This document shows, piece after piece, positions 46,001 through 53,572 of a stretch of DNA of 64,000 nt. The notes under the pieces are model-generated. The model saw nothing but the letters and a program-made list of their open reading frames with translations. It was not told where the DNA came from and did not search any database. This DNA is from CAYQQU01 sp964419545. Lineage in GTDB: Bacteria; Bacteroidota; Bacteroidia; Chitinophagales; Saprospiraceae. Position numbers and translations under genes: made by a program. Positions within the stretch are counted from its first letter, which is position 1. Each line of letters starts with the position of its first letter. The DNA lies in NCBI GenBank assembly GCA_964419545.1, contig CAYQQU010000006.1, positions 90,233 to 154,232 on the forward strand. Reading direction: 5' to 3'.

Positions 46001-46142
46001 TGTTAGCGCCGATGAGCGGCTCCCCGTTGGCTGCATCTGTCACAGTGCCCGTAATGGTGCGTTGGGCCAAAGCGAAATTGCTGAAAGCCAATGCGACCAC
46101 AAAAAGCAACCATTTTGATAAATAGTCGACTTTTAGTTTCAT
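43092..46142 (-). CDS. SusC/RagA-family TonB-dependent outer-membrane transporter
   Basis: 1016 residues: signal peptide (about 1-26), carboxypeptidase-regulatory-like domain (TITGTVTDAANGEPLIGANI), the SusC linker EEVVVVGYGTQKQKEVTSAV, plug domain (LIVIDGVIG, IDVLKDGSAAAIYGSRA), then a 22-strand-type barrel ending FNTLSITFGANIGF. TonB/ExbB/ExbD-energised import across the outer membrane, paired with the next gene. First gene of the leftward locus; MITE copy 2 lies 157 bp upstream, which could have changed its promoter region. No clear TAnnTTTG box was found in the upstream sequence. Confidence 0.95.
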   Translation of the reverse strand: MKLKVDYLSKWLLFVVALAFSNFALAQRTITGTVTDAANGEPLIGANILVVGTSTGTITDFDGTYSLNVSEDAAELEFSYTGYASQRVPIGTSDVIDVQLSAGEVLEEVVVVGYGTQKQKEVTSAVTSVKAEDFNAGNVNDPATLIQGKVAGLSIANPGGDPNSEPTIRLRGLSTFGANTQPLIVIDGVIGASLQTVDPNDIASIDVLKDGSAAAIYGSRASSGVILITTKQGTQGRTTVDYNGFATAEFISREVASASPEEFRRYRPESVDEGANTDWLEEVTRTGFTQVHNLSLSGGFGGTSYRAALNVRDVRGINKESGFLQLNGRLNLTQKALNDRLTLQANLSITERESNFGFNEVFRYATTYNPTAPPRFPDNTTDPLIDKYGGYYQSENFDFFNPLAIQEQSINEGENKDILVSGRADYEFFDGFTGSLSYSQQRESDLNGIYYDSDAFWRGFNRNGLAERFTEDRTTQLFEGTLNFNRDFGRLNLDVIGGYSFQEFNTQNFQVITGDFIANETTYNNLSFSQDRPNGLTTINSFQDMYRVIAFFGRVNFNIDDTYFLSGTYRREGSSRFGAENKWGNFFGASAGVTISNLVDIPAVDNLKLRVGYGETGALPPSSYLSILQFSQQGAFFFNGDFVPAFGPSRNANPDLRWETKGEFDVGLDFALFDYKLTGTFDYYYRRTRDLIFEVPVPVPPNLADRTWANLDDVILENQGVELSLGYNFTNQTGDFSFEPRLVFSTFNTKLDTLEDVDDAQFTFFTGGQSIFFDFATSPGAPGLNNDPTIAVIAGEELGQIWGPVYEGVDEDGEFIFRDLNGDGTTDANGDGIADEEDAQVIGNGLPDFSLGFSAGFRYKNFDFNFFLRGDFGHDLANMYRAFYETLGTTETRAIENLVITEFFDENLTADPQFSSLHVEDASFVVLDNATLGYTFNLPESSTFRKLRLYLTGRNLFWITDYTGVDPSVRYADPGNSDNGGAPSRQFNPSPLAPGLDRRNTYFNTLSITFGANIGF

Positions 46143-46299
46143 ACATTACTTGATTTGGTTAAAGGAATCTAATTACGTCTGGCTTTTCTTCCTATGTTCA
46201 ATGGGATGTAACAGCTTTCCGTCAATATTTCGGGTGGATGATCTTGCCTGGAAAGGTCTCTTGGGGAAAAACGATATGTGTTTTTAATACACTAACTAG

Positions 46300-46422
46300 T
46301 GGTGTGTAACACAAGTTCCTTGTAAAAATTTTTGCTGAGTGCTCAATTTAAAAAGTTGATTTTCAGTAATTAAAAGCGTTTCCTTTCAAGAAAGGATCAG
46401 CAAAAATTTTTGTTACACACCA
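46300..46422. mobile_element. 123-bp MITE-like element, copy 2
   Basis: Same length and sequence as 17379-17501, here flanked by direct CTAG repeats (46296-46299 and 46423-46426). It sits in the 432-bp divergent gap between the susC-like gene and the aspartic protease gene. Beyond it, the gap (46423-46574) is AT-rich with no recognisable feature. Identity of the two copies implies recent movement. Confidence 0.9.
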
Positions 46423-46574
46423 CTAGTTTGTAAAAGTGGAAAATTAGATTTAAAAAACCAAGTCCCAATAAAAGGATTTTTTCTGAGATGGAAAAAACAA
46501 AATTATATTGGGAAAACATTATCATAGTAACGAGGCGTTTGTCTTAAAAGCTGCCTGTAAACTACTACCCGTAC

Positions 46575-47792
46575 ATGAAAAAAATGGCGCTAGCCCTTGC
46601 CTGCTGTTTGTTACTTTGGCCCCAATCGCCTACCTGTGCCGCCGCCCCGACCGGGCGCGATTACCGAATTCCCTTTGTTTATGAAAATGGATTTATCGTC
46701 GTGGAAGTCGTTCTGAACGAGATCTTCCCCCTGCGTTTCATTTTCGATACGGGCGCCGAACACACCATCCTCACCCGCCGGGAGATCACCGACTGGCTGC
46801 AGGTCAATTACCAGCGCCGGTTCACCATTATGGGCGCCGATCTGACCGCCGAGCTCACGGCCTACCTGGCTACGGGCATCAGTCTCAAGATCAGCAACTT
46901 GCAAACTTCCAACCGATCCATTCTCGTTCTCGAGGAAGACTATTTCCGCATCGACGAGTTCGCCGGCCTGGAGATCCACGGCATCTTGGGCGCCGACATT
47001 TTCCGCCGCTACGTCGTTCAGATCAATTACCGCCGGCAAATGATCACGCTCCACGACCCGGTCGACTTCGACCTGCCCCGCAGCAAATTCACCGAGCTGC
47101 CCATGGAACTCAACCGCAACAAACCCTACCTCTTCGCCCAAACCTACATCAAAGGCGACACCGCCCTGCCCGCTAAATACCTGCTGGATACCGGCGCCAG
47201 CCTCGCCGTACTGCTCTACACCGACTCTTACCCCAAGCTCGACCTGCCCGAAAGGGTCGTCAGAGGCCATCTGGGCATCGGCCTGGGCGGGCAGTTGCGG
47301 GGCTTCGTAGGCCGCATTCAGGCCCTCGATTTCGGGGCTGTCAAGATGAACGACGTGGTCGCCAATTATCAGGAGATCACCCCGCTGGTCGACTCCGTTT
47401 TTCTCAACAACCGCAACGGCCTGATCGGCAACGAAGTGCTCAGCCGTTTTAATCTCATCATTGACTACATCCGCAGCCGTTGTTATGTCTCGCCCAACCG
47501 CTCTTTCAAAAAACAATTCCGCTACGACCGCAGCGGTCTGCTCATTGCCGCAGGCGGCGCCAATCTCAACGAGTTCAATATCTTCGATATCGTCCCCGGC
47601 AGCCCCGCCGACGAAGCCGGCCTCCTGCCCGGCGACCGCATCCTGCGCATCAACGGCTGGCCGGCGCCCCTCGTCGGCCTGGAAGGCATTACCCGGCGCC
47701 TGAAAAAGCGCGAAGGCAAACGCATCAAACTGATCATCGAACGCGAGAGCGAAAAGCTGAAAATGGTTTTCCGGTTGCGGAAGTTGATTTGA
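46575..47792 (+). CDS. Retropepsin-like aspartyl protease with C-terminal PDZ domain
   Basis: 405 residues with signal peptide (about 1-23). Two retropepsin-like halves each with a DTG: FIFDTGAEHTIL (D58) and YLLDTGASLAVL (D205), each followed by an ILG/LIG-type element (GILGADIF, GLIGNEVLSRF). A PDZ domain follows at about 325-400 (FDIVPGSPADEAGLLPGDRILRING). The protease is thus probably bilobed within a single chain and periplasmic. It runs on the same strand as the C39 exporter, 99 bp upstream of it, but a shared transcript is unproven. Confidence 0.87.
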   Translation: MKKMALALACCLLLWPQSPTCAAAPTGRDYRIPFVYENGFIVVEVVLNEIFPLRFIFDTGAEHTILTRREITDWLQVNYQRRFTIMGADLTAELTAYLATGISLKISNLQTSNRSILVLEEDYFRIDEFAGLEIHGILGADIFRRYVVQINYRRQMITLHDPVDFDLPRSKFTELPMELNRNKPYLFAQTYIKGDTALPAKYLLDTGASLAVLLYTDSYPKLDLPERVVRGHLGIGLGGQLRGFVGRIQALDFGAVKMNDVVANYQEITPLVDSVFLNNRNGLIGNEVLSRFNLIIDYIRSRCYVSPNRSFKKQFRYDRSGLLIAAGGANLNEFNIFDIVPGSPADEAGLLPGDRILRINGWPAPLVGLEGITRRLKKREGKRIKLIIERESEKLKMVFRLRKLI

Positions 47793-47815
47793 GGTTGAGG
47801 TTGAGGTTGAGGGGG
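47788..47815. repeat. TTGAGG simple repeat
   Basis: Four hexamers of GAGGTT beginning at the stop codon of the protease gene and running into a G-rich tract. A shorter inverted copy (CCTCAACCTCAAA, 50101-50113) lies just after the exporter gene, so the two flank it in inverted orientation. Confidence 0.65.
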
Positions 47816-47891
47816 AGGGGGATTATTTCCTGGGCTGATCCCTTACAGCTGAAACTTTTTTTATAGTTTAATGCGCCGATAACCTCAATTG

Positions 47892-50090
47892 ATGTTCAAG
47901 CAGTTCCCCTTTTACCGCCAACTGGACGCCATGGATTGCGGGCCAAGCGCCCTGCGCATGGTGGCTGAGCACTTCGGCCGCCGGTACTCGCTGGCGTTTT
48001 TGCGCGACCACAGCCACCTCGATCGCGAGGGCGTCTCTCTGCGGGGGCTGTCGGTGGCCGCCGAACGCATCGGGCTGCGCACCCTGGCCGTTAAATTGCC
48101 TGTCGCAGCCCGGCGCCAGGAAGAAGCCGGCCTGCTCAGCGCCCCGCTGCCGGCCATCGCCCATTGGGATCAAAAGCACTTCGTGGTCGTTTACAAAACC
48201 GACGCCCGCCATATCTGGGTGGCCGACCCCGCCATCGGCCGACGCAAACTGACGCATGCCGAATTCCAAAGGCACTGGCTCAGCGACGGCGATCAGGGCG
48301 TCCTGCTGTTGCTCGAACCCACGCCCGAATTCTACGCCGAAGCGGGAGAGACCATCAACCGCACCAGCCTGCTTTTCCTGGTGCAATACCTGCGCCCTTA
48401 CCGCAGATTACTGGTGCAATTGGCCATCGGACTGGTGCTCGGCAGCGTCTTTCAGCTGCTTTTTCCTTTCCTGACCCAGGCCGTAGTCGATATCGGCATC
48501 CAAAACCAGGATATCGACTTCATCTACCTGATCCTGGTCGGGCAGTTAGTGCTCTTTGTCGGTCAGGTCACCGTCAACATCATTCAAAGCTGGATACTGC
48601 TCCACATCGGCACGCGCGTCAACGTGGCCCTGCTGTCCGATTTCCTGATCAAACTGATGCGACTGCCCCTCGGCTTTTTCGACGCGAAAATGACCGGCGA
48701 CCTGCTGCAGCGCATCGGCGACCACCGGCGCATCGAGCTTTTCCTGACCAGCGCCACCCTGCGCATCATTTTTTCGGCTTTCACCCTGCTGGTCTTCGGT
48801 ATCGTCCTCTTCATTTACAACCTGACCATCTTCTTTACTTTTCTGATCGCTGCTTTGCTCTACATCGGATGGGTCGCCCTGTTCCTGAACCGCCGCAAGG
48901 AGGTCGACAATATGCGGTTCCTGGAGCTTTCCAACAATCAAAGCACCCTGATCGAACTGATCCAGGGCATGCAGGAAATAAAGCTGCAGCGCAGCGAACG
49001 CAAGCACCGCTGGCGGTGGGCCAATATCCAGGCGCGCCTGTTCCGGGCCAATATCAAATCGCTGGCCATCACCCAATACCAGGATACGGGGGCCGGCTTC
49101 ATCAACCAGCTCAAAGACATCATCATCACCTTTCTGGCCGCCCGCGCCGTCATCCAGGGGCAGCTGACCCTCGGTATGATGCTCGCCATTCAATACATCG
49201 TCGGGCAGCTCAATACCCCCCTGCAGCAACTCGTCAACTTCATCCGTACGGCCCAGGACGCCCGGATCAGCCTGGAACGACTCGGCGAAATCCACGAACG
49301 CGAATCCGAACCGGAATACGCCGAAGCCGGCCAGATCGACCTCCTGCCCGACTCGGGCGACATCCGGATCGAGAACCTGTCTTTCCGCTACAACGAACTG
49401 GCCGACCCCGTTCTCGAAGACATCAACCTCGAGATCCCGGCGGGCAAGGTAACGGCTATCGTCGGCAGCAGCGGCAGCGGGAAGACGACCCTCATTAAAC
49501 TGCTGCTCGGTTTCTATGAACCCCGCGACGGACAGATCCGCGTCGGGGGCGTCCGCCTCAACAACGTCAGCAAAAACCTGTGGCGCGGCGCCTGCGGCGC
49601 GGTGATGCAGGACGGCTACATCTTTTCCGACACCATCGCCGGCAACATCGCCGAGAGCGAAGACACCGTCGACCACGCCAAGTTGTTGCGCGCCGCGCAG
49701 ACCGCCTGTATCCAGCAGTTCATCGAATCCCTGCCGCTCGGCTACAACACCAAGGTAGGCGCCCAAGGCAACGGGCTCAGCCAGGGACAGCGCCAACGGC
49801 TGCTCATCGCCCGGGCCGTATACAAAGATCCCGCCTACCTGTTTTTCGACGAGGCGACCAATGCACTGGACGCCCGCAACGAAAGGCTTATCTTGCAAAA
49901 TCTGGAACAGTTTTTCCGCGGCCGTACGGTCGTCGTCGTCGCCCACCGCCTCAGTACAGTGCGCAACGCCGACCAGATCGTCGTCCTGGAAAAAGGAAAG
50001 CTCATAGAACGTGGCAAGCACGAAGAATTGGTCGCTGCAAAAGGCGCTTATTATGAATTGATCCGCAACCAACTGGAATTAGGGAGCTAA
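47892..50090 (+). CDS. C39-peptidase-containing ABC exporter (PCAT type)
   Basis: 732 residues from ATG 47892 (a TTG one codon upstream is also open). Residues 1-150: C39 cysteine protease with C16 (QLDAMDCGPSALR), H96 (KHFVVVYK) and D112 (WVADPAIG), the triad that cuts leader peptides after a double glycine. Six membrane helices at about 160-450. ABC domain with Walker A GSSGSGKT (525-532), signature LSQGQRQRL (about 629), Walker B LFFDEATNALD (D653/E654). It exports and processes peptides; the adaptor gene follows. No peptide substrate with a GG leader was found nearby. Confidence 0.93.
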   Translation: MFKQFPFYRQLDAMDCGPSALRMVAEHFGRRYSLAFLRDHSHLDREGVSLRGLSVAAERIGLRTLAVKLPVAARRQEEAGLLSAPLPAIAHWDQKHFVVVYKTDARHIWVADPAIGRRKLTHAEFQRHWLSDGDQGVLLLLEPTPEFYAEAGETINRTSLLFLVQYLRPYRRLLVQLAIGLVLGSVFQLLFPFLTQAVVDIGIQNQDIDFIYLILVGQLVLFVGQVTVNIIQSWILLHIGTRVNVALLSDFLIKLMRLPLGFFDAKMTGDLLQRIGDHRRIELFLTSATLRIIFSAFTLLVFGIVLFIYNLTIFFTFLIAALLYIGWVALFLNRRKEVDNMRFLELSNNQSTLIELIQGMQEIKLQRSERKHRWRWANIQARLFRANIKSLAITQYQDTGAGFINQLKDIIITFLAARAVIQGQLTLGMMLAIQYIVGQLNTPLQQLVNFIRTAQDARISLERLGEIHERESEPEYAEAGQIDLLPDSGDIRIENLSFRYNELADPVLEDINLEIPAGKVTAIVGSSGSGKTTLIKLLLGFYEPRDGQIRVGGVRLNNVSKNLWRGACGAVMQDGYIFSDTIAGNIAESEDTVDHAKLLRAAQTACIQQFIESLPLGYNTKVGAQGNGLSQGQRQRLLIARAVYKDPAYLFFDEATNALDARNERLILQNLEQFFRGRTVVVVAHRLSTVRNADQIVVLEKGKLIERGKHEELVAAKGAYYELIRNQLELGS

Positions 50091-50120
50091 AAAAGGGCCG
50101 CCTCAACCTCAAACTAAGAA

Positions 50121-51425
50121 ATGACGAACTCGCAAAAAGAACCGAAACTACTGTACCGCGAGACGGAGGAGATCCAGCAGATCCTGGGTCGGCCGCCCGG
50201 CTGGCTGCTGCGGTGGGGCGCCACCCTGGTGCTGGGGGCGACGATCCTGCTGCTGCTGCTCGCCTGGCTTTACCGCTACCCGGACGTGGTGACGACGCCG
50301 GTGGAACTGCGCACGGCCAGACCGCCTCTGCGGCTGACCGCGCCGGTAAGCGCCCCCGTAGCGGAGCTGTGGGTAACGGACGGCGAGGAAGTCGACAGCG
50401 GCCGGCTGCTCCTCGCGCTGGCCGGCTCCGTGAACCGCGCCGACGCCCAGCAGTTGCAAGCGGCCCTGCAAGCTTTTCTGGCGGGTGAAACGCAGGAATT
50501 CCCGACCTCCAACCGGCTGGGGGAATTGCAGGGGGCTTTCGCGGAACTGCTGCGCGAAAGGGAAGCCCAACGCGAATGGCGCACGCGCGCCGACTGGGCC
50601 GCCCGCCTCGCCAACCTCCAGGAGCAAAAGCAGCAATTGGAAGCACTTTACGCCTCCCTGCGCCGCCAGGACACTACCCTGGTCCAGGAATTGCACATCG
50701 CCCGCAGCAATAGCGATCAATACCGCCAACTACTGGCAAGGGGCGCCGCGAGCGAACTCGAATACGAGGCCGCTCAGACCGAATACCTGCGCTACCGACG
50801 CGAACTGGAATCGCTCCGCAGCCGGCAACTGCAAAACCGCTTGGACAAAACCCGCCTCGACCAGGCCATCACCACCCTGCGCCAGGAACGCCGCGAAACA
50901 GCGGCGGCCTTCGAGACGCGCATCCGCGAAAAAGCCCGCGCGCTCTACGGCCGCCTGAGCGCATGGGAGGAAAAACACCTGCTTCGCGCACCTTTCGCCG
51001 GCCGCGTCGCCTTCACCGGCCTCGAGGACGCCCAGGAATTCGCCCGCGCCGGCGAAGCGCTCCTTACCCTAGTGCCGACGGAGCAGCCAAAGGTGGTGGG
51101 CCAGGCTCAGCTCCCCTCCAGCGGGCTCGGCAAGGTACAGCCCGGCGCGGAGGTGCAGATCCGGCTCGACGCCTATCCCTACCAAGAGTTCGGCGTCCTG
51201 AAAGGAACGGTGGAAAAGATCACCCTCGCGCCCAGCCGGCCGGCCGAACACGCGCCTTATTATCGCCTTTCGATAAGTTTGAACCAGGGTATGCAGACCA
51301 GCGCGGGGCGCACCCTGGATTTCCGGCAGGAAATGAGCGGCGAGGCCCGCGTCATTACCAGCAGCCGCAGCCTGCTCGAACGCCTCATCCGGCGGCTGCT
51401 GACCGCCGGCAGCGGAACTTCGTAA
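50121..51425 (+). CDS. HlyD-family periplasmic adaptor of the exporter
   Basis: 434 residues: cytoplasmic N-terminus, one membrane helix (about residues 28-52), a beta-barrel/biotinyl-like segment (LTAPVSAPVAELWVTDGEEV), a long helical coiled-coil hairpin (about 105-275, Gln/Arg-rich) and return of the lipoyl part (LRAPFAGRVAFTGLEDAQEFARAGEALLTLVP). Links the ABC exporter to an outer-membrane channel such as TolC. It begins 30 bp after the ABC gene. The helical region is typical length for bacteriocin-type adaptors of Bacteroidota. Confidence 0.9.
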   Translation: MTNSQKEPKLLYRETEEIQQILGRPPGWLLRWGATLVLGATILLLLLAWLYRYPDVVTTPVELRTARPPLRLTAPVSAPVAELWVTDGEEVDSGRLLLALAGSVNRADAQQLQAALQAFLAGETQEFPTSNRLGELQGAFAELLREREAQREWRTRADWAARLANLQEQKQQLEALYASLRRQDTTLVQELHIARSNSDQYRQLLARGAASELEYEAAQTEYLRYRRELESLRSRQLQNRLDKTRLDQAITTLRQERRETAAAFETRIREKARALYGRLSAWEEKHLLRAPFAGRVAFTGLEDAQEFARAGEALLTLVPTEQPKVVGQAQLPSSGLGKVQPGAEVQIRLDAYPYQEFGVLKGTVEKITLAPSRPAEHAPYYRLSISLNQGMQTSAGRTLDFRQEMSGEARVITSSRSLLERLIRRLLTAGSGTS

Positions 51426-51496
51426 GGCCAAAACCGCAGTCGATAGATAGCATCTACCGACCAGTAGCTGCCGGCGACGACGGTACGCGCTACGAA

Positions 51497-51751
51497 CTAC
51501 AGCACCCCCTTTTCCTTCAGGGCTTGCCGCAAGGCCGCCACGTTGGGGTTTTTAAGGTGCTCCTCGCCGATGACGACGGTCGGAAACTTCAGCTTCCCGT
51601 CGTACAACGCACGTACCCGGTCGGCGGCCGCTTCGTCCTGCTCTACGTTAAAATAATCGAAGTCCAGCCACTCGGATTGCAGGTAGTTACGGATCAGAGC
51701 CGTTTTGGGGCACCATTCGGCGCCGTATAGTTGGAGTTGTCGGGCAGACAT
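51497..51751 (-). CDS. Glutaredoxin-like small redox protein
   Basis: 84 residues with a glutaredoxin/NrdH-like fold: YGAEWCPKT gives C14 with Thr at the second position, i.e. a monothiol CPKT site; then FPTVVIGEEHLKNPN as the cis-Pro and loop. It reduces glutathionylated proteins or acts as a thiol donor in the cytosol. Convergent with the HlyD gene, 71 bp away; unremarkable sequence lies between. Confidence 0.84.
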   Translation of the reverse strand: MSARQLQLYGAEWCPKTALIRNYLQSEWLDFDYFNVEQDEAAADRVRALYDGKLKFPTVVIGEEHLKNPNVAALRQALKEKGVL

Positions 51752-51846
51752 GGGGAAATCGAAATTTGAAGAAATTAAAATTGAACACTTGTCAATAAGC
51801 CTTCTGATACAAGGGCCATCCTAAAACAGTAAGCCTTACTTCCTTA

Positions 51847-53034
51847 CTAACTCAGCGCTTCCTCTTTTTCTGCGCGGCGGCCCAACCCTGCAGTCAGTGT
51901 TTCCAAATTCTGGATCACAAAAGGCGTCAGCGCCATCGTCAGAATGGAAACAGCCAGGAAGATTTGATAGTTCGTTTTGGTGATGAGCCCCAGATCGAGC
52001 CCGTTTTTGGAGAGGATAAAAGAGAACTCGCCGATCTGCGCCAGGGCCAGCCCCACCGCAAAAGCCGTTTTCCAGGGTAGTTTGAGCGCGAAGGTCGCCA
52101 GGGCGCCCCCGGCGATCTTTACCAGCAGGATAAACCCGAACCAAAAAAGGACCAGCGGCAGTTCTTCCAGGAACACGCGATAATCCAGCAGCATGCCCAT
52201 GGAAATGAAAAAGAAGCTGATGAAGACGTACCGGAAAGGCATAAAACAGGAAATCGCCAGGCGGTTGTAATCGGTCTCCGCCACGATGAGCCCGGCGATG
52301 AAAGCCCCCAGCGCCAGCGAAAGCCCCAGCCAGGAGGTCAGCAGGGTAATCCCGCAGACCAGGAAAATGGTCGCGATGAGGAAAACCTCCTGGCTCTGGA
52401 TTTTCATGACGTGGTACAGGAACTGAGGAATGACCCAGCGGGCGAGCACCCACGCGAAAACACCCATGCCGGCGAGCTTCAGGATCAGCAGACCGATATC
52501 GAGCACCGGGTTCTCCCCTACCCCGGCCAGGATGGGCGTAAACAACATCAACGGCACGATGACGATATCCTGGAACAGCAATACCGCCAGCACCACTTTG
52601 CCGTAGTCGGTGTTCAGCTTGAGCCGGTCCTGCAACATCTTGACCACGATGGCTGTACTGCTCAGGGCCGTGACAAATCCCCAGAATACGCTCTCGGCCA
52701 GGCTGCGGCCCATGGCGTAGATCAACACGGCGGTGATAAAGATGGTGAACAATACCTGAAGGGCGCCGCCGATCAGGACGTAGTTTTTGATTTTTTTCAA
52801 ATTCCCGAACGAAAATTCCAGCCCTACCGTAAACAACAGCAGGATGACGCCGATCTCCGCGTACACTTCCACCTCGTGCGCCTCGCTCAACAGGGAGGTG
52901 GTATTCGGGCTGAGCACGATCCCCGTGAGCAGATAGCCGATCAGATGCGGTATTTTCAGCAAATTACACAGATAGATGACCAGAACGGTGACCCCGAACA
53001 GGATGAAAATATTGAGAAGAATATGTAAATCCAT
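51847..53034 (-). CDS. CPA2-family cation:proton antiporter
   Basis: 395 residues, a Kef-type antiporter core. About 11-12 helices, with PHLIGYLLTGIVLSP at the N-terminus, FTVGLEFSFGNLKK and SSTAIVVKMLQD at conserved positions; VLLFQDIVIVPLML carries the acidic D expected for ion binding. There is no C-terminal RCK/NAD-binding regulatory domain, unlike full-length KefB/C. It exchanges K+ or Na+ for protons across the inner membrane. The L21 gene is divergent, 195 bp away. Confidence 0.92.
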   Translation of the reverse strand: MDLHILLNIFILFGVTVLVIYLCNLLKIPHLIGYLLTGIVLSPNTTSLLSEAHEVEVYAEIGVILLLFTVGLEFSFGNLKKIKNYVLIGGALQVLFTIFITAVLIYAMGRSLAESVFWGFVTALSSTAIVVKMLQDRLKLNTDYGKVVLAVLLFQDIVIVPLMLFTPILAGVGENPVLDIGLLILKLAGMGVFAWVLARWVIPQFLYHVMKIQSQEVFLIATIFLVCGITLLTSWLGLSLALGAFIAGLIVAETDYNRLAISCFMPFRYVFISFFFISMGMLLDYRVFLEELPLVLFWFGFILLVKIAGGALATFALKLPWKTAFAVGLALAQIGEFSFILSKNGLDLGLITKTNYQIFLAVSILTMALTPFVIQNLETLTAGLGRRAEKEEALS

Positions 53035-53163
53035 CGGATGAAATGCTTTGCCAAATAATTTCAGGGCTGCAAACTAAGTAGTTCTCGAAGTTTCGGGAAA
53101 TTTATCCAGCGCTTTTTTTGTGCAAACAGGCGAAAAATCAAGCACATAAGGCCGGACCGAAGC

Positions 53164-53194
53164 TTGGTTTTTATAGAAGGTTATCTTACCTTTG
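53164..53194 (+). promoter_or_regulatory. Bacteroidota-type promoter of the L21-L27 operon
   Basis: TTG at 53164-53166 and TACCTTTG at 53187-53194 (consensus TAnnTTTG) are spaced by 20 bp, a good match to the -33/-7 pattern of Bacteroidota sigma-A promoters. The L21 start codon is 36 bp downstream. This is the best promoter match I saw in the window. Confidence 0.72.
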
Positions 53195-53229
53195 CACTCC
53201 GTTTGTAGAAAAGTAATAAATCAACCATC

Positions 53230-53541
53230 ATGTTCGCAATCGTAACCATAGCTGGTCAGCAGTTCAAAGTTGAGGAGGGGCAGGAGCTCTTCGTCCACCA
53301 GCTAGAAGCCGCCGAGGGCGATAACGTCTCTTTCGATCAGGTAATGCTGATCGACAATGACGGCGCCGTCTCGATCGGCAAGCCGGTGCTGAACAACGCC
53401 TCGATCCAGGCGACGGTGCTCGGCCATCAGAAAGGCGACAAAGTGATCGTCTTCAAAAAGAAAAGACGGAAAGGCTACAAGGTCAAAAATGGACACCGTC
53501 AGCGTTTTACCAAAATCAAAATTGACAGCATCGCCGTTTGA
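53230..53541 (+). CDS. rplU: 50S ribosomal protein L21
   Basis: 103 residues, normal length. FAIVTIAGQQFKVEEGQ at the N-terminus, GKPVLNNASIQATVLG mid-protein and KKKRRKGYKVKNGHRQRFT at the C-terminus are L21 hallmarks; the basic stretch binds 23S rRNA. First gene of an operon with L27, 31 bp apart, as in nearly all bacteria. Confidence 0.97.
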   Translation: MFAIVTIAGQQFKVEEGQELFVHQLEAAEGDNVSFDQVMLIDNDGAVSIGKPVLNNASIQATVLGHQKGDKVIVFKKKRRKGYKVKNGHRQRFTKIKIDSIAV

Positions 53542-53572
53542 TGCTGGCCAACCATATTTAAATTCGTAAGCC

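Noticed and set aside
46143..46299. Promoter of the susC-like gene
   Set aside because: I searched the leftward sequence for TAnnTTTG with a spaced TTG and found no convincing pair, so no promoter feature is given.
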